Below, piece by piece: positions 24,052 to 33,585 of a stretch of 64,000 nucleotides of DNA. Origin of the DNA: Arabidopsis thaliana (Eukaryota; Streptophyta; Magnoliopsida; Brassicales; Brassicaceae); the NCBI RefSeq assembly GCF_000001735.4, contig NC_003076.8, positions 19,223,835 to 19,287,834 on the forward strand, given 5' to 3'. Below the pieces are notes generated by a model, which worked only from the letters and a program-made list of their open reading frames with translations, made no database searches and had not been told where the DNA came from. The translations under genes and the position numbers were made by a program. Position 1 is the stretch's first letter. Each line of letters starts with the position of its first letter.

Positions 24052-24220
24052 TAATAGAACTAGAGAGAATCAAAGAATCGAACGAAGAAGAAGAAGTTTC
24101 TGTTATTCATCTTAAGAAAGTTTGTTACATTGAGACTCTCTTTATATACTAGAGAGACCCGGTTCATACCGGTTTATACTTAACCGAACCATACAATTTC
24201 ATCAATTATATAGTCTATTA
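24052..24220 (-). repeat. 5' LTR of the gag-only element
   Basis: 169 bases with the same TAATAGA/TCTATTA termini as its partner. Contains GGTTCGGTTAAG- and CCGGTATGAACC-like motifs on the minus strand that may be promoter sequence. Confidence 0.9.
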
Positions 24221-24674
24221 GTAACTTCTCATGAATCTCAAATCAATAAAATTTGACTTGCTCATATCATTCGGCAAATTTTCACATCTTTGATGTAAAA
24301 TTGGTGTGGAAACTGGAATCCATTTGTATTTGGGATTTAGATATTTCAATGGACCATTCACAATCACAAATCACAAGAACAACAAAAATCTAAGAGAAGA
24401 TAAGTAGTTTGAATCCGATCGTTAAGTACGTTTTAATTATGTCGATAACTTTATGAAAGTAAAATGCCATAGAATACAAAAACATATGAAAGAAACCAAA
24501 CATGCTATACGTTAAAAAAAAGGAGATGAAGTGAAATGTATATACATTTTCTTATTAACAGGACATAACTTTTTTTCTTTTCTCTACATACAATCTTGCA
24601 AGAAAGTGGACACCAAACATACACACGCAAACAAAACATCAACCAACCATCAAGCAATCACAAAACCCAGTCAA
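24221..24674. other. Spacer and TIP2;3 3' UTR
   Basis: AT-rich DNA between the LTR element and the TIP2;3 stop codon. Nothing else seen. Confidence 0.5.
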
Positions 24675-25632
24675 TTACACTCGGATCTCACGGGTTTCTA
24701 CCGCTTCATAAGAACCGATGAACACATCACCGTAGATAAGTCCCGCGAGTGCACCACCCACAAGTGGTCCCACCCAATAGATCCAGATTTGGGACAAGTC
24801 ACCACTGACAACAGCTGGTCCGAACGACCTTGCTGGATTCATGGAGCCACCACTGAATGGACCAGCAGCGAGGATGTTGGCACCAACTATGAAGCCGATG
24901 GCGATTGGAGCGATGGTCCCTAGCGATCCTTTCTTTGGATCAGCTGCTGTGGCGTAAACGGTGTAGACCAATGCAAAGGTCACAACGATCTCCATGACGA
25001 CACCTTCGACCGCTCCTAGACCGGCTGAGACCCCGTGGGTCGGTACGCTCTGCAGCAAACCGGGAAACAACTCATTAGTCAATTATTTTATACCCTTAAA
25101 CCGTTTAGTTTTTGAAACGTTATAATATTTTTGTCATCATATATATATTAATATACTAACGTACCTATGACGGTACGAACATATAAACCAAACCTAACAA
25201 AAGTACAAAACCTATGTATTTTTTAATTTTCTAACTAAATTTACTAGTACGTACCTTGCCATTAGTAACAAAGACGAGGAGAAGACAAGCGACGATGGAG
25301 CCAAGACACTGAGCAATCCAATAGAAGAAACCTGTGATGAGTGTTATGTTTCCGCCGATGGCAAGGCCAAGAGTCACGGCTGGGTTAAGGTGACCACCAG
25401 AAATGTTAGCCGCAATGGAAACTCCAACGAAAAGAGCAAACGCGTGAGCAATTGCAATTGCTACAAGACCAGCTGGGTCCAAGGCTCCATCAGAGGTTAG
25501 TTTGGCAAACGCAACAGCAGAGCCAACGCCTGCGAATACGAAGAGAAGAGTTGCGATGAACTCAGACAAGTAAGCTTTAAGAGATGATACACTGAATGAG
25601 TCTCCCACACTTCCAACTTCGATCTTCACCAT
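24675..25632 (-). CDS. TIP2;3: Tonoplast aquaporin TIP2;3
   Basis: A 250-residue major intrinsic protein in two exons, 25632-25255 and 25049-24675 (phase 0). Six membrane spans and both pore loops are present: HLNPAVTLG (first NPA) and [10 protein letters not shown] (second NPA, with the selectivity-filter Arg after NPA). The His in AIAHAFALF fits the TIP2 aromatic/arginine filter. TIP2 proteins carry water and ammonia across the vacuolar membrane; TIP2;3 is mainly root-expressed. The sequence matches At5g47450 as I remember it. A TATA box lies about 65 bases upstream of the ATG. Confidence 0.97.
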
Positions 25633-25695
25633 TTTTTGCTTTGGTTTTGTTACTTCTTTCTATTTTCTGTTATTTGGGCTTTGTATGGGCTCTTT

Positions 25696-25706
25696 GTATA
25701 TATATA
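25696..25706 (-). promoter_or_regulatory. TATA box of TIP2;3
   Basis: TATATATATA on the minus strand about 65 bases upstream of the start codon, giving a short leader. Confidence 0.7.
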
Positions 25707-26792
25707 GTGAAGAGAGCAATTGACAAAAGGTGGGGTTGATATTACGTGGGAGATCATTATTGGATGCCGCCCAAACCGCCTCTTATTTGATTAATGGAAG
25801 GTTAGCAATATTAAAGATGTGTAGTGACAACTATAGTGGGATTTAATAACATGTAAGGATAAGAATCTTCTGTTGGCATTTTGATATCCCGCATTTTTAA
25901 ATTAATGTTTGTGTCACACCAATAATGATAATGGCCTTATTATGTTTACTAGTCTTTGTTATTTTCAATTTCGTATTGGATTAGAGAAGTAGGAAGGTGC
26001 TAAAGTATTAGTGGGGATTATAAGTTAAATACAATTTCTTTGTTTCTTTTTTTTTTTCCTGTGCGGAGTTGGTTGATTGGAAATATTTTAAGGAAAGCCA
26101 ATTTTTAACTAGATGAGATTATGACTTTTCACAAAACTAACATTATATCGAATATAGATTTAGTGTAATTCAAGTTTTTTTTTTTTTTTCATTTATAGAT
26201 CTAGTGTTTGAATCCAAATGCTACTCCGAGGTCTTCTACTGATTTGATAAGAAACTTTGTCCGCCTAGGGTCGGTAACCCTTCACTCCCCGCATTACCAT
26301 TCAGCCAGCTCAAAAGACATCAATCAAGAGAATTACTTACGTTTAGTTGATAATCCTGGAAAGGTAATACGATCCCAATTTCTTATTTTGTTATCAGCTC
26401 ACACCTTGCTAACATTTACACATGATCAGGTAATGCTTGAATTCACGTCCGTTTTTGCAAGTCATAATGACCAGTTTGCGAATTCTCGCTCTAAGTAAAT
26501 TGATTTCGTGCTCAAATGTAATATTTTGATTTTACTTTATTCAAAAATAAAATAAAATAATATCTCGGTTTCAAGAATATGATAATGCATGCAGAAAGAT
26601 TTGAAAAAATTGCTTTGGTCATCCTATAGTGCTCCTCTAGCAGCGGCTGCTCCTGGATTCCCTCGGGAAGCTTCATCCGTCGTGAGTTTCACCCACGGAC
26701 CCGTCCACCCTATCATTCTTGTCCCTCGTGAAGGTTTGTGGGTGTTATTCTTCGTTATCAAGCGAGTTTAGATGGCGTAACTTTTTCGTTAA

Positions 26793-26807
26793 TGGGCCTA
26801 AAGCCCA
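26793..26807. promoter_or_regulatory. Inverted site II elements (TGGGCC ... GCCCA)
   Basis: TGGGCC at 26793-26798 and GCCCA at 26803-26807 form an inverted pair about 165 bases upstream of the NFD6-like start. Site II elements bind TCP factors and are common in promoters of mitochondrial and ribosomal protein genes, which suits an organellar product. Confidence 0.6.
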
Positions 26808-26970
26808 TAATGATCTGAAAGATTGCTAAACCCAAAAAAGAAGAAAAACCAGATATTTATTTTCCGGCTTCCTCATCATCTTTCCTCCGTCCGTTCTAAA
26901 ACCCTATAAAAACTCTGTGGAAGAAGAAGATCGATCTCACTTTTTCCGGCTTCATTTTCTAGCTCTTACA

Positions 26971-28395
26971 ATGGCTTCTAGATTCATGAGCAGATCCTCT
27001 GTCTCGTCTTTCAAATCCGCCATTAGATCTTCATTTCGAAATTCTCCCATTGGCACTGGATCTTCTCCGGCTGCTGCTTCATCCGCCGGATTTCGTATTC
27101 CGTCTAAACCAGCTGCTTCTCCTCTTCCCCGATTCTCCTTCTCCAGGTCTGCTTCATATGTTTAGTGTTTAATTCCATGTATCTGCTTCACTTTGGCCAT
27201 TTCTTTGATCTCATTTTGATGAATTTGTGTGATTACATTATAGGTGTCCGTCGGAGCTTGGTTGTGTTCAGTCTCTGTTACCGCTACACAGCACGGTGGC
27301 GGCTGCGCGGTTGACGTCATGCTTAAGCACAACTTCCAGAAGCAGCCGAGCTCTCACTCAGGGTACTCTCTGCTGCACCTCTCCCGACCTCTAATTCTCT
27401 TTTCTGCTTTCTTTCTTGTGAGTCGCTTTATTTTGCTTTCCTTCTTTGAGTCTTTATAATTTGCAATTCTATGTTGCACAAGTCTTTTATGGTTTGCACT
27501 CGTTTTTGTTAGTTAGACTTAGAAAACTGAACCATTTCCCAAGTGTTTTGCATGTGAGGACACTATATTGATGTAAGGATAAATTATTCGATTGATTATA
27601 TGAAGTCTTGAAAGCTCTATGTTTGATTTGTGACTTTGCTTCTTCCTGCTTTATGTTAATTTCTTGCTTGCCGAATCAGGTTTAATGTTTGACTCATAAC
27701 AAGTAGGATGATTGGCCCTAGTGAAACTAATATAGGCTGAGGAATTAGTTTTCAGAGTTGTGAAAGAGTTTTGAGCTTCAGTGCCATTGTGTCTGTCTAA
27801 TTATGAGTACTTGGTTCATGCAGGCACATAATTTCACCGTTACCATGTGGGATCCTTGCATCTTTATCAAGTACGAACCTTTTATGAATTCTAGTTATCC
27901 AAATGAAATAATGAAAACAAATTTGTAGGAAAAAACCCTGGAAGTTAAACCAAATGTTAGCCTTGTCAGATTGTCATTGTGTTTCTTGTTTTTCTTCTTT
28001 TTTCTTTCTATGTATGGCAGTCTAGCGAATTTAGTTCATGATCCGTGTATAAGAGTAGTAACAATACTGTAGTAATTTGTAAAAGTGCTCTTTGTCCCAG
28101 ATGGAATCGATGACACGTGAGACGTATTTGCAGTTGTATTTAAAGGTGGGCTCTGTCAACAATGCTTTGGTGATAATTTAGAGTTTAGGAAGCTATTATA
28201 GATGAGATAGCTTGACTAGTTTGCTGTTCATCTGATTCACTTGACATTGTTCAAAGATTCTTACCATGAAGTCAATATTCCCAAAGCATCCGTCTTTCTT
28301 CTTACTTTGTAAAGATCAGTTTTCTGTGTCTGTCCTAATCTTTATTTCTCTTGCTGTTTACTAATATAGAGATGGGACTTTCAGTCCCAAGGTGA
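26971..28395 (+). CDS. NFD6-like small organellar protein with two possible C-termini
   Basis: Exon 1 is 26971-27146 and exon 2 starts at 27244. Reading through exon 2 to the stop at 27392-27394 gives 108 residues ending GTLCCTSPDL. Using a donor after 27362 and an acceptor before 28370 gives 106 residues ending EMGLSVPR, with a stop at 28393-28395. The first 58 residues are Ser/Arg-rich with no acidic residues, a strong transit-peptide signal. The conserved core (CPSELGCVQSLLPLHSTVAAARLTSCLS) is that of the NUCLEAR FUSION DEFECTIVE 6 family, mitochondrial proteins needed for polar nuclear fusion in some members. Probably At5g47455. Biochemical role unknown. Confidence 0.85.
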
Positions 28396-28628
28396 CAAGA
28401 TACATTCATGAAGAGTATTACTATTGAGGGATGCAAGTTTCTTCTCTAAACTTAGAGACAAGAATTTGTTTTTTGTGTTATGACTCCAAACTTATGTTCT
28501 TTGATTCATGAAGGGAAAAAATGTAATACTATTTCTTCTTTTTACACGATTCATCTCTCAGATTCTAGCCTCATGATTGATTTCATGACTAGTTTGACAT
28601 TGCGTTAACATAACCAACAACTCAAAAT
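27395..28628. other. NFD6-like alternative intron and 3' region
   Basis: About 1 kb of intron for the longer-spliced form, with a possible cassette exon near 27825, followed by the alternative last exon at 28370 and 3' UTR. Convergent with the PPR gene, whose stop is at 28629. Confidence 0.5.
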
Positions 28629-30359
28629 TTAATAGCTACTACATTTTGTTCTTGAATCAATCCAGCTAGACCCGACTTCTTTCAGTACCCCACTTTCTCT
28701 CATTATCTTCCTAATTTGACCAACTTCTCTCCATCTCTCATGGTAAGCATAGAGATTCGACATCACTATGTATAAATACTCATCTTTATCAGCATCCCCT
28801 AATTCAATCATCTTAGCGGCAACGGTTTTCGCAGCTTTCAGATCCTTGCGAGCACTGCAAGCACCAAGTAACGCCCTCCAAGCCACACCATCATACCCAA
28901 AACCGAATTCTTGAATAACCTGTTTTGCCTGCCAAACCTCTCCTCTCTGCCCCATAGCTCTGATAAGAGAACAGCAATGCTCTACGCTTGGTTTGATTCT
29001 ATACTCGTTGATCATCATCTCAAAGTATCCAAGCATGACTTCCATTGGAACTTCACAATGAGAACACACAGCTAAGAGATTCAAGAACGTGAATCGATCA
29101 GGTTTCAGGAACCTTTCTTGTTTCAGTTGGTTAAAGAGCTTGATCGCCTCGATTGAATCGCCATTACGGGCATATCCAGAGATCATCTCGTTCCACACAA
29201 TCAGATTCTTTCTAGGCATTGTCCAAAACATCAGCTCAGCGTGCTTCAACATTCCGCATTTGGAATACATATCTATCAGAGCACTCGCGACAACAACTCG
29301 AGAGTCTAGGCCAAGCTTATGAGCACAAGCATGGATGAGACTCCCCCATGGAACCACAGCGAGAGCAGCAACGGCGGCCAGAACTATTGACAGACTGTAC
29401 TCATCGAATCTGACACCTGACGAATGCATTTTGGTGAAAAACTCAGTAGCTTCCCCTGATTTCTCACTGTTGACATAACCGGTCAATATTGTGTTCCATG
29501 AAGATGAATTAGGATTCGGCATATCCGATAGAACCTGAAAGGCATTATTGAAATCCCCGGACTTGACGAAAGCATCGATGAGCTCGTTGTATGTTACAGT
29601 GTCTGGATTTGGCATTTGGTGGAAAAACCAAAGTCCCAGCTCGAGCTTACCGTTCCTTGAGCAGGAAGCAACAATTGCATTCCAAGAAACTGTGTCCTTT
29701 TCTTCCATGTGTTGGAATACCAAAACAGCATCATCCATAAAACCACATTTCCCGTACATGTCAATTAGACAATTACCCACAACAACATTGCCTTTCTCTA
29801 AGCCTAGTTTCACAAGCTTGGAGTGGATGCAAGCTCCGAGAGGCGAGAGATGCAATCGTGCACAAGCAGCTAAAGCGGCTGTGAAAGAGAATTCGTTAGG
29901 GAAGACATCAGATCTATGAAGCTCAAGAAACAAACAAATTCCTTCCTGGAACCTTCCCGATTGAACATAACCAGAAACCAATGAGTTCCACGATATGACA
30001 TCTGGGTCAGGCATTTCATCAAACACTTTGTGAGCATCTTCTAATGAGTCACTTGTCTTGTAAAACCTCATCAGCGAATTAGAAAGACGCGTATTTGAGA
30101 CAAACCCATGTTTTGTGACGTAACCGTGAAGCTGTCGACACAAAGAAACGTAGCCATAATTGCCAGAGACACGGAGCAAGTGAACAAGTGGAGAAGCATC
30201 TGGCTTTTCGCCGTCATTGATCAATTCAACGGCAGCGCGTAATACGCCGATGGAACCGAAACGAGCCAGAGCAGGAACGATGGTGCTCCATGAGTTCGAA
30301 GACGCAGTGGAACCAACATGGCTCCTTGTGGTAAAAGCATTTGACACAGTTCTTAGCAT
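28629..30359 (-). CDS. Pentatricopeptide repeat protein, PLS class with E-type C-terminus
   Basis: An intronless 576-residue RNA-binding protein, probably imported into mitochondria (N-terminus rich in Arg, Ser and Thr, no early acids). About a dozen PPR motifs are visible, for example PDVISWNSLVSGYVQSGRF, VGNCLIDMYGKCG and NLIVWNEMISGYARNGD. They have the P, L and S spacing typical of organelle RNA editing or processing factors. The end (WREVGQIRKIMRESG ... GSSWI) matches the E/E+ region, but there is no DYW deaminase, so any editing would need a partner. Probably At5g47460. A degraded partial copy lies at 40256-40490. Confidence 0.93.
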   Translation of the reverse strand: MLRTVSNAFTTRSHVGSTASSNSWSTIVPALARFGSIGVLRAAVELINDGEKPDASPLVHLLRVSGNYGYVSLCRQLHGYVTKHGFVSNTRLSNSLMRFYKTSDSLEDAHKVFDEMPDPDVISWNSLVSGYVQSGRFQEGICLFLELHRSDVFPNEFSFTAALAACARLHLSPLGACIHSKLVKLGLEKGNVVVGNCLIDMYGKCGFMDDAVLVFQHMEEKDTVSWNAIVASCSRNGKLELGLWFFHQMPNPDTVTYNELIDAFVKSGDFNNAFQVLSDMPNPNSSSWNTILTGYVNSEKSGEATEFFTKMHSSGVRFDEYSLSIVLAAVAALAVVPWGSLIHACAHKLGLDSRVVVASALIDMYSKCGMLKHAELMFWTMPRKNLIVWNEMISGYARNGDSIEAIKLFNQLKQERFLKPDRFTFLNLLAVCSHCEVPMEVMLGYFEMMINEYRIKPSVEHCCSLIRAMGQRGEVWQAKQVIQEFGFGYDGVAWRALLGACSARKDLKAAKTVAAKMIELGDADKDEYLYIVMSNLYAYHERWREVGQIRKIMRESGVLKEVGSSWIDSRTKCSSY

Positions 30360-30820
30360 TTGATAATTTTACCCTTGTAAGCAGATTGCTCCATAATGCA
30401 TCATATTATATATGATTCATATATTTAATCAACATTCCGAATATTTGGTAAAAAAAAATGTTTGGGGGGGGGAGATTGCAGAGCAGTTTTGATGAGATTG
30501 AAGGTTGGGATAAAAATGGCTTAAAATAGAAATAAAAGTTATTTGGGAAGTAACAAATATAGATGGAACAACAATGGAGGGTCTGTTTTCTTACAGAAGC
30601 AAAACCTGAGGAATATAATGATAGAGTAAAGGAAAGAGAGAGAAAGGAAGAAAATGGTGATTCCAGATATATTTTCTGGATGAAGGTAAAGGAGAGAGAT
30701 AGAGAGAGTAATTCATTTGTTTTATTGCAATCTTATCCTAACGCTTACAAGGGAATTCATGCCATGCAATTTTTTTGTGTAAATTTGTATCGATCGGTGC
30801 TCAATCTCCTTGAGGAGAGG
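30360..30820. other. Divergent promoter between the PPR and WAT1-related genes
   Basis: 461 bases. Contains a TTGGGGGGGGGAG G-run near 30461. Bases 30485-30560 resemble 40610-40680 between the SEC16 genes, part of the block duplication. An open frame runs from 30563 into the WAT1 start codon but has no membrane-protein features. Confidence 0.55.
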
Positions 30821-32544
30821 ATGAAGACGGAGATGATAGAAGAGATGGTGATAGTAGGAGGTTTAGTAATGGTTCAATTTGTATACGCAGGCAATTCTTT
30901 GCTCATGAGTTATTTGATGTCACTCGGTCTTGGCCCTTTCACCATTGTCATCTTTTCTACATTCGCCACTTTCATAATCCTCTCCCCTTTCGCCATTCTC
31001 TTCGAAAGGTCTGTCTGATAACATTTTCACATAGCCTAGAAAACCAAACTTGTCTTTTTTTCTTTTCACGTTGTAAATGTTTTGTTTTGTTTTTGTTGTT
31101 CTAAAGGAAGCAATGGCCAAATGAGCTTAGCTTGAGGCTGATTGGTAAGCTAGTTTTGATCTCCTTTGCAGGGTAAGCTATTTACTCTCTTTTTTTGTGT
31201 TAAAATTAGAAAACTTGGTTTAAATTTTCACAGCTTTTTTTGGTTCTGTATTCGAAAACAAAAACAGGGTTACTCTGTTCCAGTCTCTGTTTCTAGAAGG
31301 AATCAGGTTGACATCACCAGCAATGGCAACAGCGATGCCAAATCTTGCTCCTGGTCTCATTTTTTTCATCGCTTGGATCGTTGGGTGAATCACTAAATCC
31401 TTGTTCTAACTCGTAATTTCACGACGTGTTCCAACATTAAGTGTGGTCTTATTTTATGGATAGGTTAGAGAAGATGAATCTGAAATGTGTGTACAGCAAG
31501 TTGAAGATCTTAGGGACATTGTTGTGCGTATTTGGCGCTTTAGCTATGAGCGTAATGCACAGCACTTCGATCAGTCACAAAGAAGAAGATGACACTCCAA
31601 TATTCGTCTTTGATCGAGACAAGGTCGTTGGATGTATCTACCTTCTTGGAGCCGTCTTTGTTTTATCCACCAACGTCGTTCTTCAGGTAAGTAAACCCGG
31701 TTCGTCATAACCGGTTTGGTTCGGTTTCTAAAATGTCGGTTATTGTAGGCGTCAACGTTGGCAGAGTTCCCGGCACCGATATCGTTAAGTGCAATAACGG
31801 CATTACTAGGAGTGTTGATAACAACGGTGGTACTACTATTACAAAACCGAAAAACAAAAGTACTTGCCAGTTCATTAATTAGTTTCGGTAACCTCGTTGG
31901 TTATTCTGTCCTGGTAAGTTCAAGTAGATCATTCGTAGATATAAAACATAATCAATTGGTTTATGGTTGGTTGGTTATAATGTATATAGTTTTTGAAATG
32001 GTCAGGCAGGGGCAGTGAGTGGAGCATGTGTTAGCTTTAATGGATGGGCCATGAAGAAACGTGGACCGGTTTTCGTTTCAATGTTTAGTCCTTTCGCTAC
32101 CGTTATTTCGGTTGCTTTCGCCGTTTTGACATTAGGAGAGTCCGTTAGCCTTGGAAGGTGAGCATTATTAACACAACTCTTTTAACAATATTTTAGGTTT
32201 TCATTGGTAACATTACACATTTGGTCTTCAAACTAAGAAACCCATCAAATTAGTAGGAAAACATACAATGGTAAAACTTACTCATACACGGTTATATTAC
32301 CGGAGATATGCTAATTGTTACCGGATTCTAATCAAACCGTCAAAACTAATATTCGATTTTCCGAAGGTTATATTTGATTTTGTTTCTTTTAATGAATTGA
32401 TTAACAAAAAATTGCAGTGTGGGAGGGATGGTGTTGATGTTCGTAGGGCTATACCTTGTGTTATGGGCTAAAGGCAAAGAAGGGTTCTCTGAAATTGAGA
32501 GTTTTGAGAGTGAGTTCGACTCTAAGAAGCCTCTTTTGTCTTGA
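30821..32544 (+). CDS. WAT1-related (nodulin MtN21/EamA) membrane transporter
   Basis: A 345-residue drug/metabolite-transporter superfamily protein in seven exons: 30821-31008, 31107-31172, 31268-31384, 31464-31686, 31749-31913, 32006-32157 and 32418-32544. About ten hydrophobic spans are visible, with two EamA repeats; family motifs include SPAMATAMPNLAPGLIFFIAW and FSPFATVISVAFAVLTLGES. The C-terminus is acidic and short. Relatives (UMAMIT family) carry amino acids or auxin across the vacuolar or plasma membrane; the substrate here is unknown. I chose the Met at 30821 because upstream codons lack conservation features. Probably At5g47470. It has no counterpart before SEC16B, although its flanking sequences do. 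Confidence 0.92.
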
Positions 32545-33310
32545 TTGTTTTCTTTTTGTTCATCTTCTTCTTCTATTAAATTTATGGAAAAGAAAAAATG
32601 GTCGAATATTTAGATATAGAGTTTTAGTCTTTATTTCTAGTCAACATTTTAGACGAAGAAAATGGAAATCTATATATGTTCCATTTTTATATTGTTTTTT
32701 TTCGCAGAACATTGATAGAAGATCTGATGGATGAAGTTACAAATCATATCGAATTACACAAGTTTTGTTCCATAATTTTAATTTATTTTTTTCATGAGTT
32801 AGAGCAATTATCTTATAAGTCCACCAAAGATTACAAGTTAGGTTAACATATAAATCATGTTAGAATATCAAACCTATAAGAAGTTACTGAGCTTAGATTT
32901 GTACAAAGCATTGTAAATAATTTTAAATGTCGTTAAATTACTTGATGACATAATTTGTAAAAGTTAGCTTTGTGACTATTTTTCAACATACTAGTGTTAT
33001 AGATACCAATTAGATTAGATATATCATCATTTATGGAACACAATCTATTATTATGTCTGATCTATTTATTACAGTGATAATACATAAATTAATTTGTTTT
33101 TTTTGTTGTTGTTGTTTAATCAAGCATACACTGTATTCTTTATATTTTGTTCGAAAAACGTTATATAAAATATTGTTAATCTTTTTAGGACATAAAAATG
33201 CGGTCAATAATCGATAGTTATTGGCTCATAATCGTCACTATGAAATATTTATGAATCTTATGGAAACATACATATAAGGGTAAATCCGGAAAAAAATAAT
33301 AATCAAAGAG

Positions 33311-33328
33311 TCTCTCTCTCTCTCTCTC
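33311..33328 (+). repeat. CT dinucleotide run in the SEC16A leader
   Basis: Nine TC units, a pyrimidine patch typical of plant transcription start regions. Confidence 0.7.
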
Positions 33329-33542
33329 ATTCGATCTCGACGATTTCACCGACTAATCGGAGTTTGGATCGGAGATTAGATCCGGGAAATCACTGACGAA
33401 TCCTTTCTGGATTTTGGATCGGTCTATGCTTCTCTACTCTACTTGATCTTGATCTTCTAGAAATTTAACTTCGTTTTGCAATTGATCGTCTCGCTTTAAG
33501 AAGCTTGCAGATCCGTTGATCTCTTTCTGTGATTTTGCGGGG

Positions 33543-33560
33543 TTTAGGGTTAGGGTTTTA
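33543..33560 (+). promoter_or_regulatory. Telobox-like repeat in the SEC16A leader
   Basis: TTTAGGGTTAGGGTTTTA, 26 bases before the start codon. Teloboxes (AAACCCTAA) are common in promoters and leaders of plant growth genes. The SEC16B leader lacks it. Confidence 0.6.
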
Positions 33561-33585
33561 ATTTCGATTTCGGTTGTCAATTTTG

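Larger units (their letters stand above)
22476..24220 (-). mobile_element. Gag-only copia-type LTR element (TR-GAG-like), complete with both LTRs
   Basis: A 1,745-base non-autonomous LTR retrotransposon on the minus strand. The two LTRs are 169 and 179 bases. A primer-binding site (TGGTATCAGAGC, complementary to initiator tRNA-Met) directly abuts the 5' LTR at 24051. A polypurine tract (GAGGGAGGA) directly abuts the 3' LTR at 22654. The interior holds only a gag-like frame, with no protease, integrase or reverse transcriptase. Flanking bases GTAAG (22471-22475) and GTAAC (24221-24225) look like a 5-base target duplication with one mismatch. The LTRs differ by a few substitutions and one 12-base tandem insertion, so insertion is fairly recent but not new. 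Confidence 0.9.
25633..26970. other. Divergent spacer: TIP2;3 promoter, an unassigned stretch, and the NFD6-like promoter
   Basis: Bases 25633-26160 are TIP2;3 promoter and AT-rich spacer. Bases 26208-26771 contain short plus-strand open frames of coding-like composition separated by stops; I recognise no family. Bases 26790-26970 are the NFD6-like promoter and leader, with paired site II motifs at 26793-26807. Confidence 0.5.
32545..33585. other. Intergenic: WAT1 3' end and SEC16A promoter/leader
   Basis: Very AT-rich to about 33290, then a GC-richer leader with a CT run at 33311-33328 and a telobox-like motif at 33543-33560. No gene seen. Confidence 0.6.

Noticed and set aside
26240-26320. 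Possible tRNA-like segment (GGGTCGGTAACCC)
   Set aside because: Arms and a T-loop GTTCRA motif cannot be assembled into a cloverleaf.
29548-29919. 123-codon plus-strand frame within the PPR gene
   Set aside because: Shadow of an intronless gene on the other strand.
30563-30820. Upstream in-frame extension of the WAT1-related protein
   Set aside because: It lacks membrane features and partly matches the spacer before SEC16B, so it is promoter or leader DNA.
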